NCBI RefSeq assembly: GCF_000242255.2
Contig: NC_017033.1
Location: 1,984,001 to 2,048,000, forward strand
DNA length: 64,000 nucleotides
Direction of reading: 5' to 3'
From: Frateuria aurantia DSM 6220
GTDB taxonomy: Bacteria > Pseudomonadota > Gammaproteobacteria > Xanthomonadales > Rhodanobacteraceae
Below, in pieces: positions 40,151-49,978 of the stretch (its first letter is position 1; each line of letters starts with the position of its first letter). The notes under the pieces are model-generated. The model ran no database searches and was not told the origin of the DNA. It saw only the letters and a list, made by a program, of their open reading frames with translations. The position numbers were made by a program, and so were the translations under genes.

Positions 40151-41242
40151 TCAACCCTTGTGCGCGGCAGCCGCTTCCAGCGCACGGATGCGCGGCAGCA
40201 CTTCCCGGCCGAAATAGGCCACCTCCTCCTGCGCGTGCAGGAAGCCCGCCAGGATCAGATCCACGCCAACGGCCTTGAAGGCCAGGATCCGTTCGGCGAT
40301 GTGCTGGGGCGTTCCGATCAGGCCAGTACGAAAGCCGTCGTTGTATTGCACCAGATCCTCGAAGCTGGAATCAGCCCAGTTGCCCTCGCCTTCAGGGCTG
40401 CCAAGACCGGCCTGGCGGACCTCACGCCCAAAGGCTTCCACCGCCGCAGGGTCGGCCTGATCCAGGATATCGGCCAGCACGGCCTGGGCTTCGGCCTCGG
40501 TGTCCCGGGCAATGATGAAGGCATTGATACCGATCTTCACCGGCGTCTCGCGATGCGTGCTTTTGCGACGGATATCCTCGATCTGCACCCGCACGCCTTC
40601 GGGCGTATTGCCATTGGTCAGATACCAGTCGGATACCCGTGCCGCCATATCCCTGGCCGCTCTTGAACTGCCCCCCTGAAAGATCTCCGGATGGGGCTGC
40701 TGCAGCGGCCCGGGTCGCAGGCCGTAATCGTGAAAGCGGTAGAAGTCACCCCGGAAGCTGAAACCGTCCTGCGTCCAGATCCCCTTCAGCGCGCGAATGA
40801 ACTCCTCTGACCGGCGATAGCGCTCATCGTGCTCCAGCCATGGCTCGCCGATGGCATGAAACTCGCTGCGGAACCAGCCGCTGACAATATTGATGGCGAT
40901 CCGGCCTCCGCTGATCTGATCAATGGTCGCCAGCTGCTTGGCCACCACTGCCGGAGTCCACGGCCCCGGCAATATCGCCGCAATCAGTTTCAGGCGGGTG
41001 GTCGCGGCCAGCAAGGCCTGACTGAAGGCCACCGGCTCGTGCTGGTATTCAGCGCCATAACCGGCAGTGAAGCGGATCTGGCTTAGGCCGTAACTGAAGC
41101 CCGCCTGCTCGGCGATCCTGGCCAGCGCCTGATTGTAGGCCAGATCCCAGTGCGTCCGTTGCGGAATGCGGCTGATGACCAGGCCGCCGCTGACATTGGG
41201 CACCCAATAGGCGAACTGCAGCGCGCGTGCATCTGTTGCCAT
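40151..41242 (-). CDS. sfnG: Dimethylsulfone monooxygenase SfnG-type flavin monooxygenase
   Basis: A two-component FMNH2-dependent monooxygenase of the bacterial luciferase-like (LLM) superfamily, 363 residues. SfnG converts dimethylsulfone to methanesulfinate for sulfur scavenging. The N-terminus LQFAYWVPNVSGGLVISRI, then QIRFTAGYGAEYQHE, LKLIAAILPGPWTPAVVAKQ and EPWLEHDERYRRSEEFIRALKGIW, resemble SfnG closely as recalled. Flavin contacts in FQGGSSRAARDMAA are typical of SsuD/SfnG. The ATG at 41242 has GGAGG 8 bases upstream. No flavin reductase, SfnR regulator or sulfonate transporter is adjacent, so it appears solitary. Confidence 0.85.
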   Translation of the reverse strand: MATDARALQFAYWVPNVSGGLVISRIPQRTHWDLAYNQALARIAEQAGFSYGLSQIRFTAGYGAEYQHEPVAFSQALLAATTRLKLIAAILPGPWTPAVVAKQLATIDQISGGRIAINIVSGWFRSEFHAIGEPWLEHDERYRRSEEFIRALKGIWTQDGFSFRGDFYRFHDYGLRPGPLQQPHPEIFQGGSSRAARDMAARVSDWYLTNGNTPEGVRVQIEDIRRKSTHRETPVKIGINAFIIARDTEAEAQAVLADILDQADPAAVEAFGREVRQAGLGSPEGEGNWADSSFEDLVQYNDGFRTGLIGTPQHIAERILAFKAVGVDLILAGFLHAQEEVAYFGREVLPRIRALEAAAAHKG

Positions 41243-41724
41243 GTCCCAAGCCTCCGTGCCCGGAAAACATCCGACCAGCCTGATATCCGCCGCCACAGGG
41301 ACCATCCGGGGTCGCTGCATCCCTCACGCCGAAGGGCGGCAGGGCGATCAGGCGTATCTGCCGGCCACATGCCCACCATCACCCGATGGGCGCCTTGTCC
41401 ATCTTGGGATGCCGAACCAGCTGCCGACAAATAACGGAAACTCATGGACTCATGGAGCCTCCACAGGCAGACGCCGGCCATCGCGGCGATTTCACCGGCG
41501 CGGTCTCCGCCCCGCGACAGATTACAGAGATTCAACCAGGCCTGACGGCGGCTTTCGACAACAACCGACAAACCCGCTTTCGCTGCGTGCAGATCTGTTG
41601 CAGATCCATCGCAGGCCTGCCAAGGCAGCGATCGCATGCCGGCAAACACCAAGCCACACCCTCGGCAGTCACACTGCCAGCCGCCGCAGCCATGGGAAAC
41701 GTTCGGGCAGGGGTCGGCCCAAAC
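41243..41724. other. Gap between sfnG and dnaB
   Basis: About 480 bases upstream of sfnG and beyond the end of dnaB, both on the minus strand. No gene, terminator with a T-run or riboswitch was recognised. A correct sigma54 -24/-12 element was sought, because SfnR-type control is known elsewhere, but none with proper spacing was found. Confidence 0.5.
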
Positions 41725-43155
41725 TTATTCGAAAGCGCCCATATAGGAATCAGGCATATAGTTTTCGAACTTGGTGTAGTGCCCCAGGAAGGTCAGCTTG
41801 ACCGTATCGGTCGGGCCGTTTCGCTGCTTGCCGACAATGATTTCGGCCAGCCCCTTGTCGGGCGACTCCTTGTTGTAATAGTCATCGCGATAAATGAACA
41901 TGATGACGTCAGCATCCTGCTCGATAGCGCCGGACTCACGCAGGTCCGACATCATCGGCCGCTTGTCGGCCCGCTGCTCCAGGGAGCGGTTCAACTGAGA
42001 CAGCGCGATCACCGGCACATTCAGCTCCTTGGCCAGCCCCTTGAGCGAGCGCGAGATTTCCGAGATCTCCGTGGCGCGATTTTCCTTGTTGCCCGGCACC
42101 TGCATCAGCTGCAGGTAATCGATCACGATCAGACCCAGTCCGCCATTGTCGCGGTGGATCCGGCGTGCGCGGGATCGCAGTTCCACGGGCGAAAGGCCCG
42201 GCGTGTCATCGATAAAGATCTTCGCATCGGAAAGAATCGCGATGGCATTGGTCACGCGCGGCCAGTCCTCTTCGGCCAGATCGCCATTGCGCAGATGCTG
42301 CTGATGAATGCGACCGATCGATGAAATCAGACGAAAAGCCAGCTGGGACGCCGACATTTCCATCGAGAAGATCACCACCGGCTGCTTGGCCTTCAACGCC
42401 GCCGCCTCCGCGATATTCACCGAAAAAGCCGTCTTGCCCATCGAGGGGCGGGCCGCGACGATGATGAGATCCGAGGGCTGCAGGCCCGAGGTCAGCTCAT
42501 CCAGATCCTTGAAGCCGGTGGAAATGCCGGTCAGCTGGCCCTGGTTCTCGAAACGCTCGGACAGAATCCGGAAGGCATCCTTGACCGCCTCGCGCATCGA
42601 CACGGTGTCCTTTTTGCCCCGCGAACCGGATTCGGCAATCTTGAAAACCGCCTGTTCGGCGCTTTCCAGCGCCTCCTGGACAGTCTTGCCCTCGGCCTGG
42701 TAGCCGTCCTCGGTGATCCCGGTACCGACGTCGATCAGCTGGCGAAGCACCGATTTTTCGCGCACGATATCGGCATAGGCGGCAATATTGGCCGCACTGG
42801 GCGTGGCATTGGCCAGCTCGATCAGATAGCCGGCACCGCCCATCATGTCGGCCATGCCATTGCCGGAAAACCAGTCACCCAGCGTCACCGCGTCACAAGG
42901 CATGCCTTTGCCCGCCAGCTCGGTGATCGCGCGCCAGATCAGGCGATGGTCGCGACGGTAGAAGTCCTGCTCGCCGAGACGGTCGGCGACCTTGTCCAGC
43001 GCGTCCGGCGCCAGCATCAGACCGCCAAGGACCGCCTGTTCGGCATCGATCGAATGCGGCGGCACCCGCAGAGCATCCACCGAACCCGGCGTCGGCGCGC
43101 GATCGCCCCATTCCTTGCGGTCTTTGCGATCATTGCGGTCGGGTGCGAACGACAT
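41725..43155 (-). CDS. dnaB: Replicative DNA helicase DnaB
   Basis: Hexameric 5'-3' helicase of the replication fork. The 476 residues start MSFAPDRNDRKDRKEWGD. The N-terminal domain (VPPHSIDAEQAVLGGLMLAPDALDKVADRL) binds primase. The RecA-like motor has AARPSMGKTAFSVN (Walker A), PVVIFSMEMSASQLAFRLIS, LGLIVIDYLQLM (Walker B), EISEISRSLKGLAKELNVPVIALSQLNRSLEQR and LRESGAIEQDADVIMFIYRDDYY. No intein or insertion is present. The longer frame to 43269 is unconserved. Confidence 0.97.
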   Translation of the reverse strand: MSFAPDRNDRKDRKEWGDRAPTPGSVDALRVPPHSIDAEQAVLGGLMLAPDALDKVADRLGEQDFYRRDHRLIWRAITELAGKGMPCDAVTLGDWFSGNGMADMMGGAGYLIELANATPSAANIAAYADIVREKSVLRQLIDVGTGITEDGYQAEGKTVQEALESAEQAVFKIAESGSRGKKDTVSMREAVKDAFRILSERFENQGQLTGISTGFKDLDELTSGLQPSDLIIVAARPSMGKTAFSVNIAEAAALKAKQPVVIFSMEMSASQLAFRLISSIGRIHQQHLRNGDLAEEDWPRVTNAIAILSDAKIFIDDTPGLSPVELRSRARRIHRDNGGLGLIVIDYLQLMQVPGNKENRATEISEISRSLKGLAKELNVPVIALSQLNRSLEQRADKRPMMSDLRESGAIEQDADVIMFIYRDDYYNKESPDKGLAEIIVGKQRNGPTDTVKLTFLGHYTKFENYMPDSYMGAFE

Positions 43156-43275
43156 GGGCCAAACCTCTGGTCTGCAGCAAAGCCCATCATACCCAGCGGA
43201 CTCTCGCCTGCCGAGACAACAAGTCTGTGCAAAAGCTGTGGAAATCGGTGCCGAGGTGTATCCCGGCACACACAG

Positions 43276-43306
43276 AAAAACGATGGGGGCCTCGCGGCCC
43301 CCATCG
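43276..43306 (-). terminator. Rho-independent terminator of the rpsF-rpsR-rplI operon
   Basis: Arms 43281-43291 and 43296-43306 form an 11-bp stem with a tetraloop. On the minus strand it is followed by five T (43276-43280). It lies about 50 bases after rplI. A separate 18-base palindrome sits just before it, at 43324-43341. Confidence 0.9.
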
Positions 43307-43353
43307 TCTTTCAGACCGTTCTGCGGCGGATCGATCCGCCGACCGGAACGCTC

Positions 43354-43803
43354 TTACTTGTCGGCAACCACGATCACCTTGATGGCGGCATGCACGTCGG
43401 CATGCAGGGCCACCTGGGCGTCGTATTCACCGACCAGGCGGATCGCGCCTTCCGGCTGGATCACTTCGCCCTTGTTGACGGTATAACCGGCAGCCACCAG
43501 GGCTTCGGCCACTTCGCGGGGACCGACCGAGCCGTACAGCTTGCCTTCCAGGCTGGCGTGGGCCGAAATGGTCACGCTGGCACCTTCCAGCTTGGCCTTG
43601 CGGGCTTCGGCTTCGGCGAAGCTGGCCTGCGAACGAGCTTCATACTCGGCACGGCGGGCTTCAAAAGCGGCCAGATTGGCAGCGTTGGCACGCACGGCCT
43701 TGCCCTGCGGCAGCAGGTAGTTGCGGCCGTAACCCGGCTTAACGACGACTTTGTCGCCCAGATTACCGAGGTTGCGGACTTTTTCGATCAGGATCAGTTC
43801 CAT
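43354..43803 (-). CDS. rplI: 50S ribosomal protein L9
   Basis: The 149-residue large-subunit protein with the standard N-terminal domain [37 protein letters not shown], the long connecting helix (about 40-75) and the C-terminal domain ending [22 protein letters not shown]. Last gene of the rpsF-rpsR-rplI operon. Confidence 0.98.
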   Translation of the reverse strand: MELILIEKVRNLGNLGDKVVVKPGYGRNYLLPQGKAVRANAANLAAFEARRAEYEARSQASFAEAEARKAKLEGASVTISAHASLEGKLYGSVGPREVAEALVAAGYTVNKGEVIQPEGAIRLVGEYDAQVALHADVHAAIKVIVVADK

Positions 43804-43872
43804 GATTTACTCCGATTCGTTAGCACCGATAGGCCGGTGCAGCCATGGACGGTTGTCCGAAAGGATAAGACG

Positions 43873-43910
43873 GCCCGTGAGGCGATCCCGCAGGACCGGG
43901 GCTCACGGGC
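43873..43910 (-). repeat. Hairpin between rpsR and rplI
   Basis: Arms 43873-43881 and 43902-43910 are exact 9-base complements around a 20-base loop with further internal GC pairing. No T-run follows, so it may be an attenuation, processing or mRNA-stability element in the 114-base gap between the two ribosomal genes. Confidence 0.4.
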
Positions 43911-43917
43911 GCCACGA

Positions 43918-44148
43918 TCAGACGTCGTGGTTGTCGGTGTACGGCAGCAGCGCCAGGAAGCGGGCGCGCTGGATCGCGGTGGCCAGCTGACGCTGGTAGC
44001 GAGCCTTGGTACCGGTGATGCGGCTGGGAACGATCTTGCCGGTTTCGGTGATGTACTGGCGCAGGGTGTTCAGATCCTTGTAATCGATCTCGACAACCTT
44101 CTCGGCCGTGAAACGGCAGAACTTGCGGCGGCGGAAAAACTTGGACAT
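43918..44148 (-). CDS. rpsR: 30S ribosomal protein S18
   Basis: 76 residues: [18 protein letters not shown] at the start, then [50 protein letters not shown], the full S18 signature. It forms a heterodimer with S6 in the platform. It lies 14 bases after rpsF on the same strand. Confidence 0.98.
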   Translation of the reverse strand: MSKFFRRRKFCRFTAEKVVEIDYKDLNTLRQYITETGKIVPSRITGTKARYQRQLATAIQRARFLALLPYTDNHDV

Positions 44149-44162
44149 GTCTGTGCTCCTGA

Positions 44163-44585
44163 TCAGTCGTCGCTGTCGCGATCGGAATCGTCACCGCCAT
44201 GGGCGGCACGGTCATCACCTTCGTCATCGCGGCGACGCGAGGTCTTGGCATCATCCTTTTCCTTGCTCTTCAGGATGAAGGACTGCTCGGTGTCGGCGGC
44301 ATCGCGACGGATCACCAGGTGGCGCAGCACGGCGTCATTGAAACGGAAACCGGATTCCAGCTCGCTCAGGGCGGTCTGGCCGACTTCGATGTTCAGCATG
44401 ACGTAGTGGGCCTTGGCCAGGTTCTCGATGGTGTAGGCCAGCTGACGACGGCCCCAGTCTTCGATGCGATGGATGGTGCCGCCTTCGGCTTCGATCAGCG
44501 ACTTGTAACGCTCGAGCATGGCCGGAACCTGCTCGCTCTGGTCGGGATGGACCAGGAACACAACTTCGTAATGACGCATCGTCAT
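44163..44585 (-). CDS. rpsF: 30S ribosomal protein S6
   Basis: 140 residues with [50 protein letters not shown] and [15 protein letters not shown], all S6 landmarks. The C-terminal tail of about 40 residues is strongly charged ([20 protein letters not shown] and an SDRDSDD end), comparable to the Glu-rich tails of other S6 proteins. The ATG at 44585 is preferred because AAGGAG lies 10 bases upstream; a second ATG is 6 bases further in. Confidence 0.97.
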   Translation of the reverse strand: MTMRHYEVVFLVHPDQSEQVPAMLERYKSLIEAEGGTIHRIEDWGRRQLAYTIENLAKAHYVMLNIEVGQTALSELESGFRFNDAVLRHLVIRRDAADTEQSFILKSKEKDDAKTSRRRDDEGDDRAAHGGDDSDRDSDD

Positions 44586-44744
44586 TGTTCGGTGACTCCT
44601 TGAGGGTGTGGCCTTCACGGCCTGACAGCCTCCCGCGACGCGGTGAGGCAAGGGTCTGCACACAGCCTTCGCAGGCAGAACAGAAGCGGAATGATAACCC
44701 CGCCGCCACGCCCCGCACAAGTCGCCAGCCCACGCCCGCCCGTA

Positions 44745-45077
44745 TCAGCCGACAGTGAAGCTCTCCCCGCAGCCGCATTCACCGGTGGCATTGGGATTGT
44801 TGAACACAAAGCTGGCATTGAGTCCCTGCCTCTGGAAATCGATGCAGGTACCGTCAACCAGAGCCAGGCTGTCATTGCGGATCACCAGCGGCACGCCCTC
44901 GACTTCGACCAGGGTATCGTCCTGAGCCAGCTCGGGAGCCAGATCCACCACGTAGGCATAGCCCGAACAGCCGGTGCGCTTGACCCCGAAACGGATTCCC
45001 GGAGCGGCCGGCGACTTGTCAAGAAAGGCACGCATGCGTGCACTGGCGGCGGGGGTCATCGTAATGCTCATGGCCAT
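44745..45077 (-). CDS. IscA/HesB-type iron-sulfur cluster assembly protein
   Basis: A 110-residue A-type carrier for Fe-S clusters. It contains [17 protein letters not shown] (first Cys), [37 protein letters not shown] (the CGCG pair) and an additional Cys in the DGTC segment. The [16 protein letters not shown] ending is closest to IscA among IscA/SufA/ErpA, but it stands alone here without isc or suf genes, so the symbol is left open. Start 45077 or 45071. It is divergent from asnS. Confidence 0.88.
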   Translation of the reverse strand: MAMSITMTPAASARMRAFLDKSPAAPGIRFGVKRTGCSGYAYVVDLAPELAQDDTLVEVEGVPLVIRNDSLALVDGTCIDFQRQGLNASFVFNNPNATGECGCGESFTVG

Positions 45078-45229
45078 CAACTCATGCTGGCGCCCGGAAG
45101 GCGCGTGTGAAATCCACGGGACCTGGGACATTTCGGCGCGAGAGCGCCACCCAGTACCCCGTGACTAGACTATCATGGGGGTTTAACCCATGCCCTTTCA
45201 CTGGGGGCGGACAGCAGGAGTTTCAATCG

Positions 45230-46630
<1,401 letters not shown>

Positions 46631-46641
46631 GGAACCGCTCC

Positions 46642-47508
46642 ATGCTTCGCCGCCTGTTACATCTGATCGCCGTATGGCTGCTGTGCGCAGGCCTGCTCGC
46701 CTGCCATACGATGGGCCGCCTGGATCCCTTCAAGGCGCTGCCGCAGGCGCCCGACATGACTCAGGTCCTGGCCCAGGCCAAGCTGAAATTGCAGCACGCC
46801 ACACCGTGCTGCAACAGCTATGCCGACTTCTCCTACCAGACCCGGCTGCCCTGGCAGCCGACCCGGTTCCAGTTCGGTGCCAACAGCCCGGTGGCGAACC
46901 TCAATGGCTCGCGCACCCATTTCATGACCTTTGCCCTGCCTTACGGGCTGAAACTGCCCTACGAGATCGGCTTCAAGGCGGAAATCAATGGCCGCTGGGT
47001 GCACAGCAGCTATCTGTTCGCCCCCACGTTCACCATTCTGGACGCAGCCTTCCAGCCGATTGCCAACCAGGACGTGGCGCTCTGCGAATATATGGGCTGG
47101 AGCGATGCCACCAGCGGCGCTTTCGGCCGGGTGGTGATCCGCTCCCCCGAAGCCCGTTATCTGGTGCTCTACAGCTCGGCCAGCCAGCTGTCCAGCAATA
47201 CCTACTGGGAGCAGTCCGCCGTGGATGACACCGCCGGTACCGGACTGATGGGCGGCATGCGGGACAGCAGCAACACCATGCAGGTCCAGCACGGCCCCGA
47301 CGGTGCCTTCTGGGTCGGGATGATGAGCAATGCCTACCGCCGGGCGCTGGACAAGGCCATCTGCGAAAAGCCCAAACCCGGCAACGGCCTGCTCAGTGAT
47401 CTGGGCGGCACCCTGGAATTCTGGCGCCATGACACCGGCACCACCGGTGCAGACCAGCCTACGGGAACGGCCACGGCCACCGTGCCCGCCAATACCGCCA
47501 CCCATTGA
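46642..47508 (+). CDS. MalM-like lipoprotein
   Basis: 288 residues with an N-terminal signal MLRRLLHLIAVWLLCAGLLAC (lipobox GLLAC), so probably an envelope lipoprotein. The mature part has QHATPCCNSYADFSYQTRLP, SPVANLNGSRTHFMTFALP, YLFAPTFTILDAAFQPIANQ and a RYLVLYSSASQLSSNTYWEQS strand. These resemble the MalM family (maltose operon periplasmic protein), whose members carry an AxxCCxS motif near the N-terminus. No maltose genes are nearby, so any sugar-uptake role is unsupported. It starts 11 bases after asnS. The match is by eye only. Confidence 0.6.
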   Translation: MLRRLLHLIAVWLLCAGLLACHTMGRLDPFKALPQAPDMTQVLAQAKLKLQHATPCCNSYADFSYQTRLPWQPTRFQFGANSPVANLNGSRTHFMTFALPYGLKLPYEIGFKAEINGRWVHSSYLFAPTFTILDAAFQPIANQDVALCEYMGWSDATSGAFGRVVIRSPEARYLVLYSSASQLSSNTYWEQSAVDDTAGTGLMGGMRDSSNTMQVQHGPDGAFWVGMMSNAYRRALDKAICEKPKPGNGLLSDLGGTLEFWRHDTGTTGADQPTGTATATVPANTATH

Positions 47509-47515
47509 GCGCGCC

Positions 47516-47839
47516 ATGACGTTGCTGATCTATCTGGCCCTACTGCTGCTGGGCGTCTCCTGTTTCCTGCTGCATTATCTGGCGCATTGGCGGATCACCC
47601 GCCGCCTGCGGCAGCAGCATCCCGCCCGATGGGCGATCATCCAGCCACCCGGTCAACGCCTCCGCTGGGCGGCACGCTGGATGCGGATGACCATGGTGCT
47701 CAAGACCGCCGTTCCGCCGCTGCATCAGCTGCTGAACGACCCGGTCATCCGTCGCTGGCAGCGCATCTGGACCTGGACGCCGCGGCTGGCCTGGATCTTC
47801 TGGCTGGCAGCGCTAGCCATCCGCTGGCTGGCCCGTTGA
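47516..47839 (+). CDS. Small predicted membrane protein
   Basis: 107 residues with an N-terminal hydrophobic helix (MTLLIYLALLLLGVSCFLLHYL), a basic middle (HWRITRRLRQQHPARWAIIQ) and a second hydrophobic helix rich in Trp near the C-terminus. It begins 8 bases after the MalM-like gene and ends 25 bases before the SDR gene, in the same direction, so it is probably cotranscribed. No known family was recognised. Confidence 0.6.
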   Translation: MTLLIYLALLLLGVSCFLLHYLAHWRITRRLRQQHPARWAIIQPPGQRLRWAARWMRMTMVLKTAVPPLHQLLNDPVIRRWQRIWTWTPRLAWIFWLAALAIRWLAR

Positions 47840-47864
47840 AACCGCTCCACCTCAGGATCTGACC

Positions 47865-48656
47865 ATGAATCTCGACTTGCGGACACGACACGCCCTAGTC
47901 TGCGGCGCTTCCCAGGGCATTGGCCGAGCCATCGCCATCGAACTGGCCGGCATGGGCGCCGATGTCACCCTGCTGGCCCGCTCGCAGGCCGGACTCGAGA
48001 CCGTGCTTGCGGAATTGCCGCAGCCCGCCGAAGGCCAGCGCCACGACATTCTCTGCGCCGACATGCTGGCCACCGAATCGCTTGCCGCACAGGCCGCGCA
48101 GCTGCATGACCGCCACCCGGTGCAGATCCTGATCAACAACAGCGGCGGCCCCGCCCCCGGCCCGTTGCATGAAGCCAGTCCGGCCCAATTGCAGGCCGCC
48201 TTCCAGCAGCACCTCTGTGCCGCGCAGGTCTTGCTGCAGGCCTTGCTTCCCGGCATGCGTGAAGCCGGCTACGGCCGCATCGTCAACATCATTTCCACCT
48301 CGGTGAAAGAGCCTCTGCCGGGTCTTGGCGTCTCCAACATCGTGCGCGCCGGCACGGCCGCCTGGGCCAAGACCCTGGCCGGCGAACTGGCAGCCGATGG
48401 CATCACGGTCAACAATGTGCTGCCCGGCTATACGCAGACCGGTCGCCTGGAGCGCCTGATCGACGGCCGCGCCGAAAGTCGCGGACTGAGTCCGCAAGAC
48501 GTGGCGCAGGCGATGCTGAAGGACGTGCCCGCCGGACGCTTTGGCGAACCGGCCGAAGTCGCCGCGCTGGCCGCTTTCCTGTGCAGTCCGGCAGCCGGCT
48601 ATGTCAACGGCACCAGCATTGCCGCCGACGGCGGCCGGGTTCGCAGCCTCAACTGA
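47865..48656 (+). CDS. Short-chain dehydrogenase/reductase
   Basis: A 263-residue NAD(P)-dependent oxidoreductase of the classical SDR type. ALVCGASQGIGRAIAIELAGMGADVTLLAR is the cofactor-binding GxxxGxG turn. INNSGGPAPG is the NNAG-like segment. The catalytic Ser is in GRIVNIISTSVKEP. In classical members a YxxxK motif follows, but here the region reads GVSNIVRAGTAAWAKTLAGEL, so Tyr is absent and N(I)VRAG takes its place. This variant occurs in a divergent SDR subgroup, so catalytic activity is uncertain. The C-terminal GEPAEVAALAAFLCSPAAGYVNGTSIAADGG is typical. Confidence 0.9.
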   Translation: MNLDLRTRHALVCGASQGIGRAIAIELAGMGADVTLLARSQAGLETVLAELPQPAEGQRHDILCADMLATESLAAQAAQLHDRHPVQILINNSGGPAPGPLHEASPAQLQAAFQQHLCAAQVLLQALLPGMREAGYGRIVNIISTSVKEPLPGLGVSNIVRAGTAAWAKTLAGELAADGITVNNVLPGYTQTGRLERLIDGRAESRGLSPQDVAQAMLKDVPAGRFGEPAEVAALAAFLCSPAAGYVNGTSIAADGGRVRSLN

Positions 48657-48727
48657 AGGATCGCAACGTCCATCGTGACTGCGCTCCGGCGCAGCCGCCT
48701 TCTCCAGCCCCATCCCGAGGCTCGGCC

Positions 48728-49930
48728 ATGCTCCGTTCTCCCTCGCTCGGCCTGTCAGTGGTACTGGGCCTGCTGTCAGCCATCGGCCCCTTCGCCATCG
48801 ACATGTATTTGCCGGCACTGCCGGCCATCGGAAACTGGTTCCACAGCTCCTCGAGCTGGGTCCAGGCCAGCCTGGGGGTATTCTTCCTCTGTTTCGGTGC
48901 CAGCCAGCTGCTGTATGGCCCCTGGTCCGACCGCGTCGGCCGCAAGCCTCCGCTGCTGGCTGGACTGCTGATCTTTCTGGTCGGCAGCATCGGCTGCGCC
49001 CTGGCCCCGTCCATCGGCCTGCTGATCGCCTTCCGCTGCCTGCAGGGGCTGGGCGCGGGCGCCATGTCGGTGATACCCCGTGCGGTAGTCCGCGACCTGT
49101 TCACCGGAGTAGACGCCGCTCGCATGATGGCCCGACTGATGGTGGTCTTCAGCGTCTCGCCGATCCTGGCGCCTCTGAGCGGCAGCCTGGTAGTTCAGTA
49201 CCTGCCCTGGCAATGGATCTTCGGATGGACCGGACTGTTTGCCGTGATCGGCCTGCTGATGACACGCCGAGCCCTCCCTGAGACCCGCCTGCCGGATCCG
49301 CGGCAGAAAGCCGGACGAGCTTGGCGGACCTATCTGGATCTGGCAAGGGATGCACGATTCCTGATTCTGGTCGGCATCGGCGCCCTTGGCAGTGCCGGCT
49401 TCTTTGTCTATCTCTCCGGCTCATCCTTCGTGCTGATCAACCATTACGGTCTCAGCCCCAGGCAGTTCAGCCTCGCCTTTTCAGCCAACGCCTTTACATT
49501 GATCGGCTGCTCACTGCTCAGTCCCGGACTCGCGGCACGCCACGGCCTGCCCAGAGTCCTGGCCGGCGCCGTAACCGCCTATGCGCTGATCATGGGACTG
49601 CTGGCCGCGCTATCGCTGGGCCACTCACCCAGCCTGCCGCTGATGCTGGGCCTGCTGATGGCCGGTTATGGCTGCCTAGGCCTGGTATCACCCTGCACCG
49701 CCGTGCTGGCACTCGATGCCCACGGCGCACGCGCCGGCGCCGCCTCGGCCATGCTGGGAACCTTGCAGCTGGCGGCAGGGGCCGTGGTGATCGCCTTGAT
49801 CAGCCCTTTCGCCGATGGCCGTCCGCAGCCGATGCTGATCGGTATCGCCTTGTGTGCGAGCCTGGCCTGGGCTCTGTCACATCTGGCCCGCCATCGAGGC
49901 TATCTGGACAAGGACGAGGTCGCCGCCTGA
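48728..49930 (+). CDS. Bcr/CflA-family MFS drug exporter
   Basis: A 400-residue inner-membrane exporter of the DHA1 subfamily. The signatures are IGPFAIDMYLPALPAIG near the start, FFLCFGASQLLYGPWSDRVGRKPPLL (motif A), LGAGAMSVIPRAVVRDLFTGVDAARMMARLMVVFSVSPILAPLSGS (motif C-like, proline-rich) and GWTGLFAVIGLLM. The ATG at 48728 follows a 71-base gap after the SDR gene. The substrate is unknown; relatives export bicyclomycin, chloramphenicol or cysteine. Confidence 0.92.
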   Translation: MLRSPSLGLSVVLGLLSAIGPFAIDMYLPALPAIGNWFHSSSSWVQASLGVFFLCFGASQLLYGPWSDRVGRKPPLLAGLLIFLVGSIGCALAPSIGLLIAFRCLQGLGAGAMSVIPRAVVRDLFTGVDAARMMARLMVVFSVSPILAPLSGSLVVQYLPWQWIFGWTGLFAVIGLLMTRRALPETRLPDPRQKAGRAWRTYLDLARDARFLILVGIGALGSAGFFVYLSGSSFVLINHYGLSPRQFSLAFSANAFTLIGCSLLSPGLAARHGLPRVLAGAVTAYALIMGLLAALSLGHSPSLPLMLGLLMAGYGCLGLVSPCTAVLALDAHGARAGAASAMLGTLQLAAGAVVIALISPFADGRPQPMLIGIALCASLAWALSHLARHRGYLDKDEVAA

Positions 49931-49978
49931 CATCTGCACCAGACAGCGACCTCGACCAACGCGACCAAGGCGCCTCGC

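Noticed and set aside
41243-41275. Possible sigma54 promoter (GGGCACGG...CTTGG) before sfnG
   Set aside because: The spacing between the GG and GC elements is off by one and the sequence is the ribosome-binding site only a few bases from the ATG.
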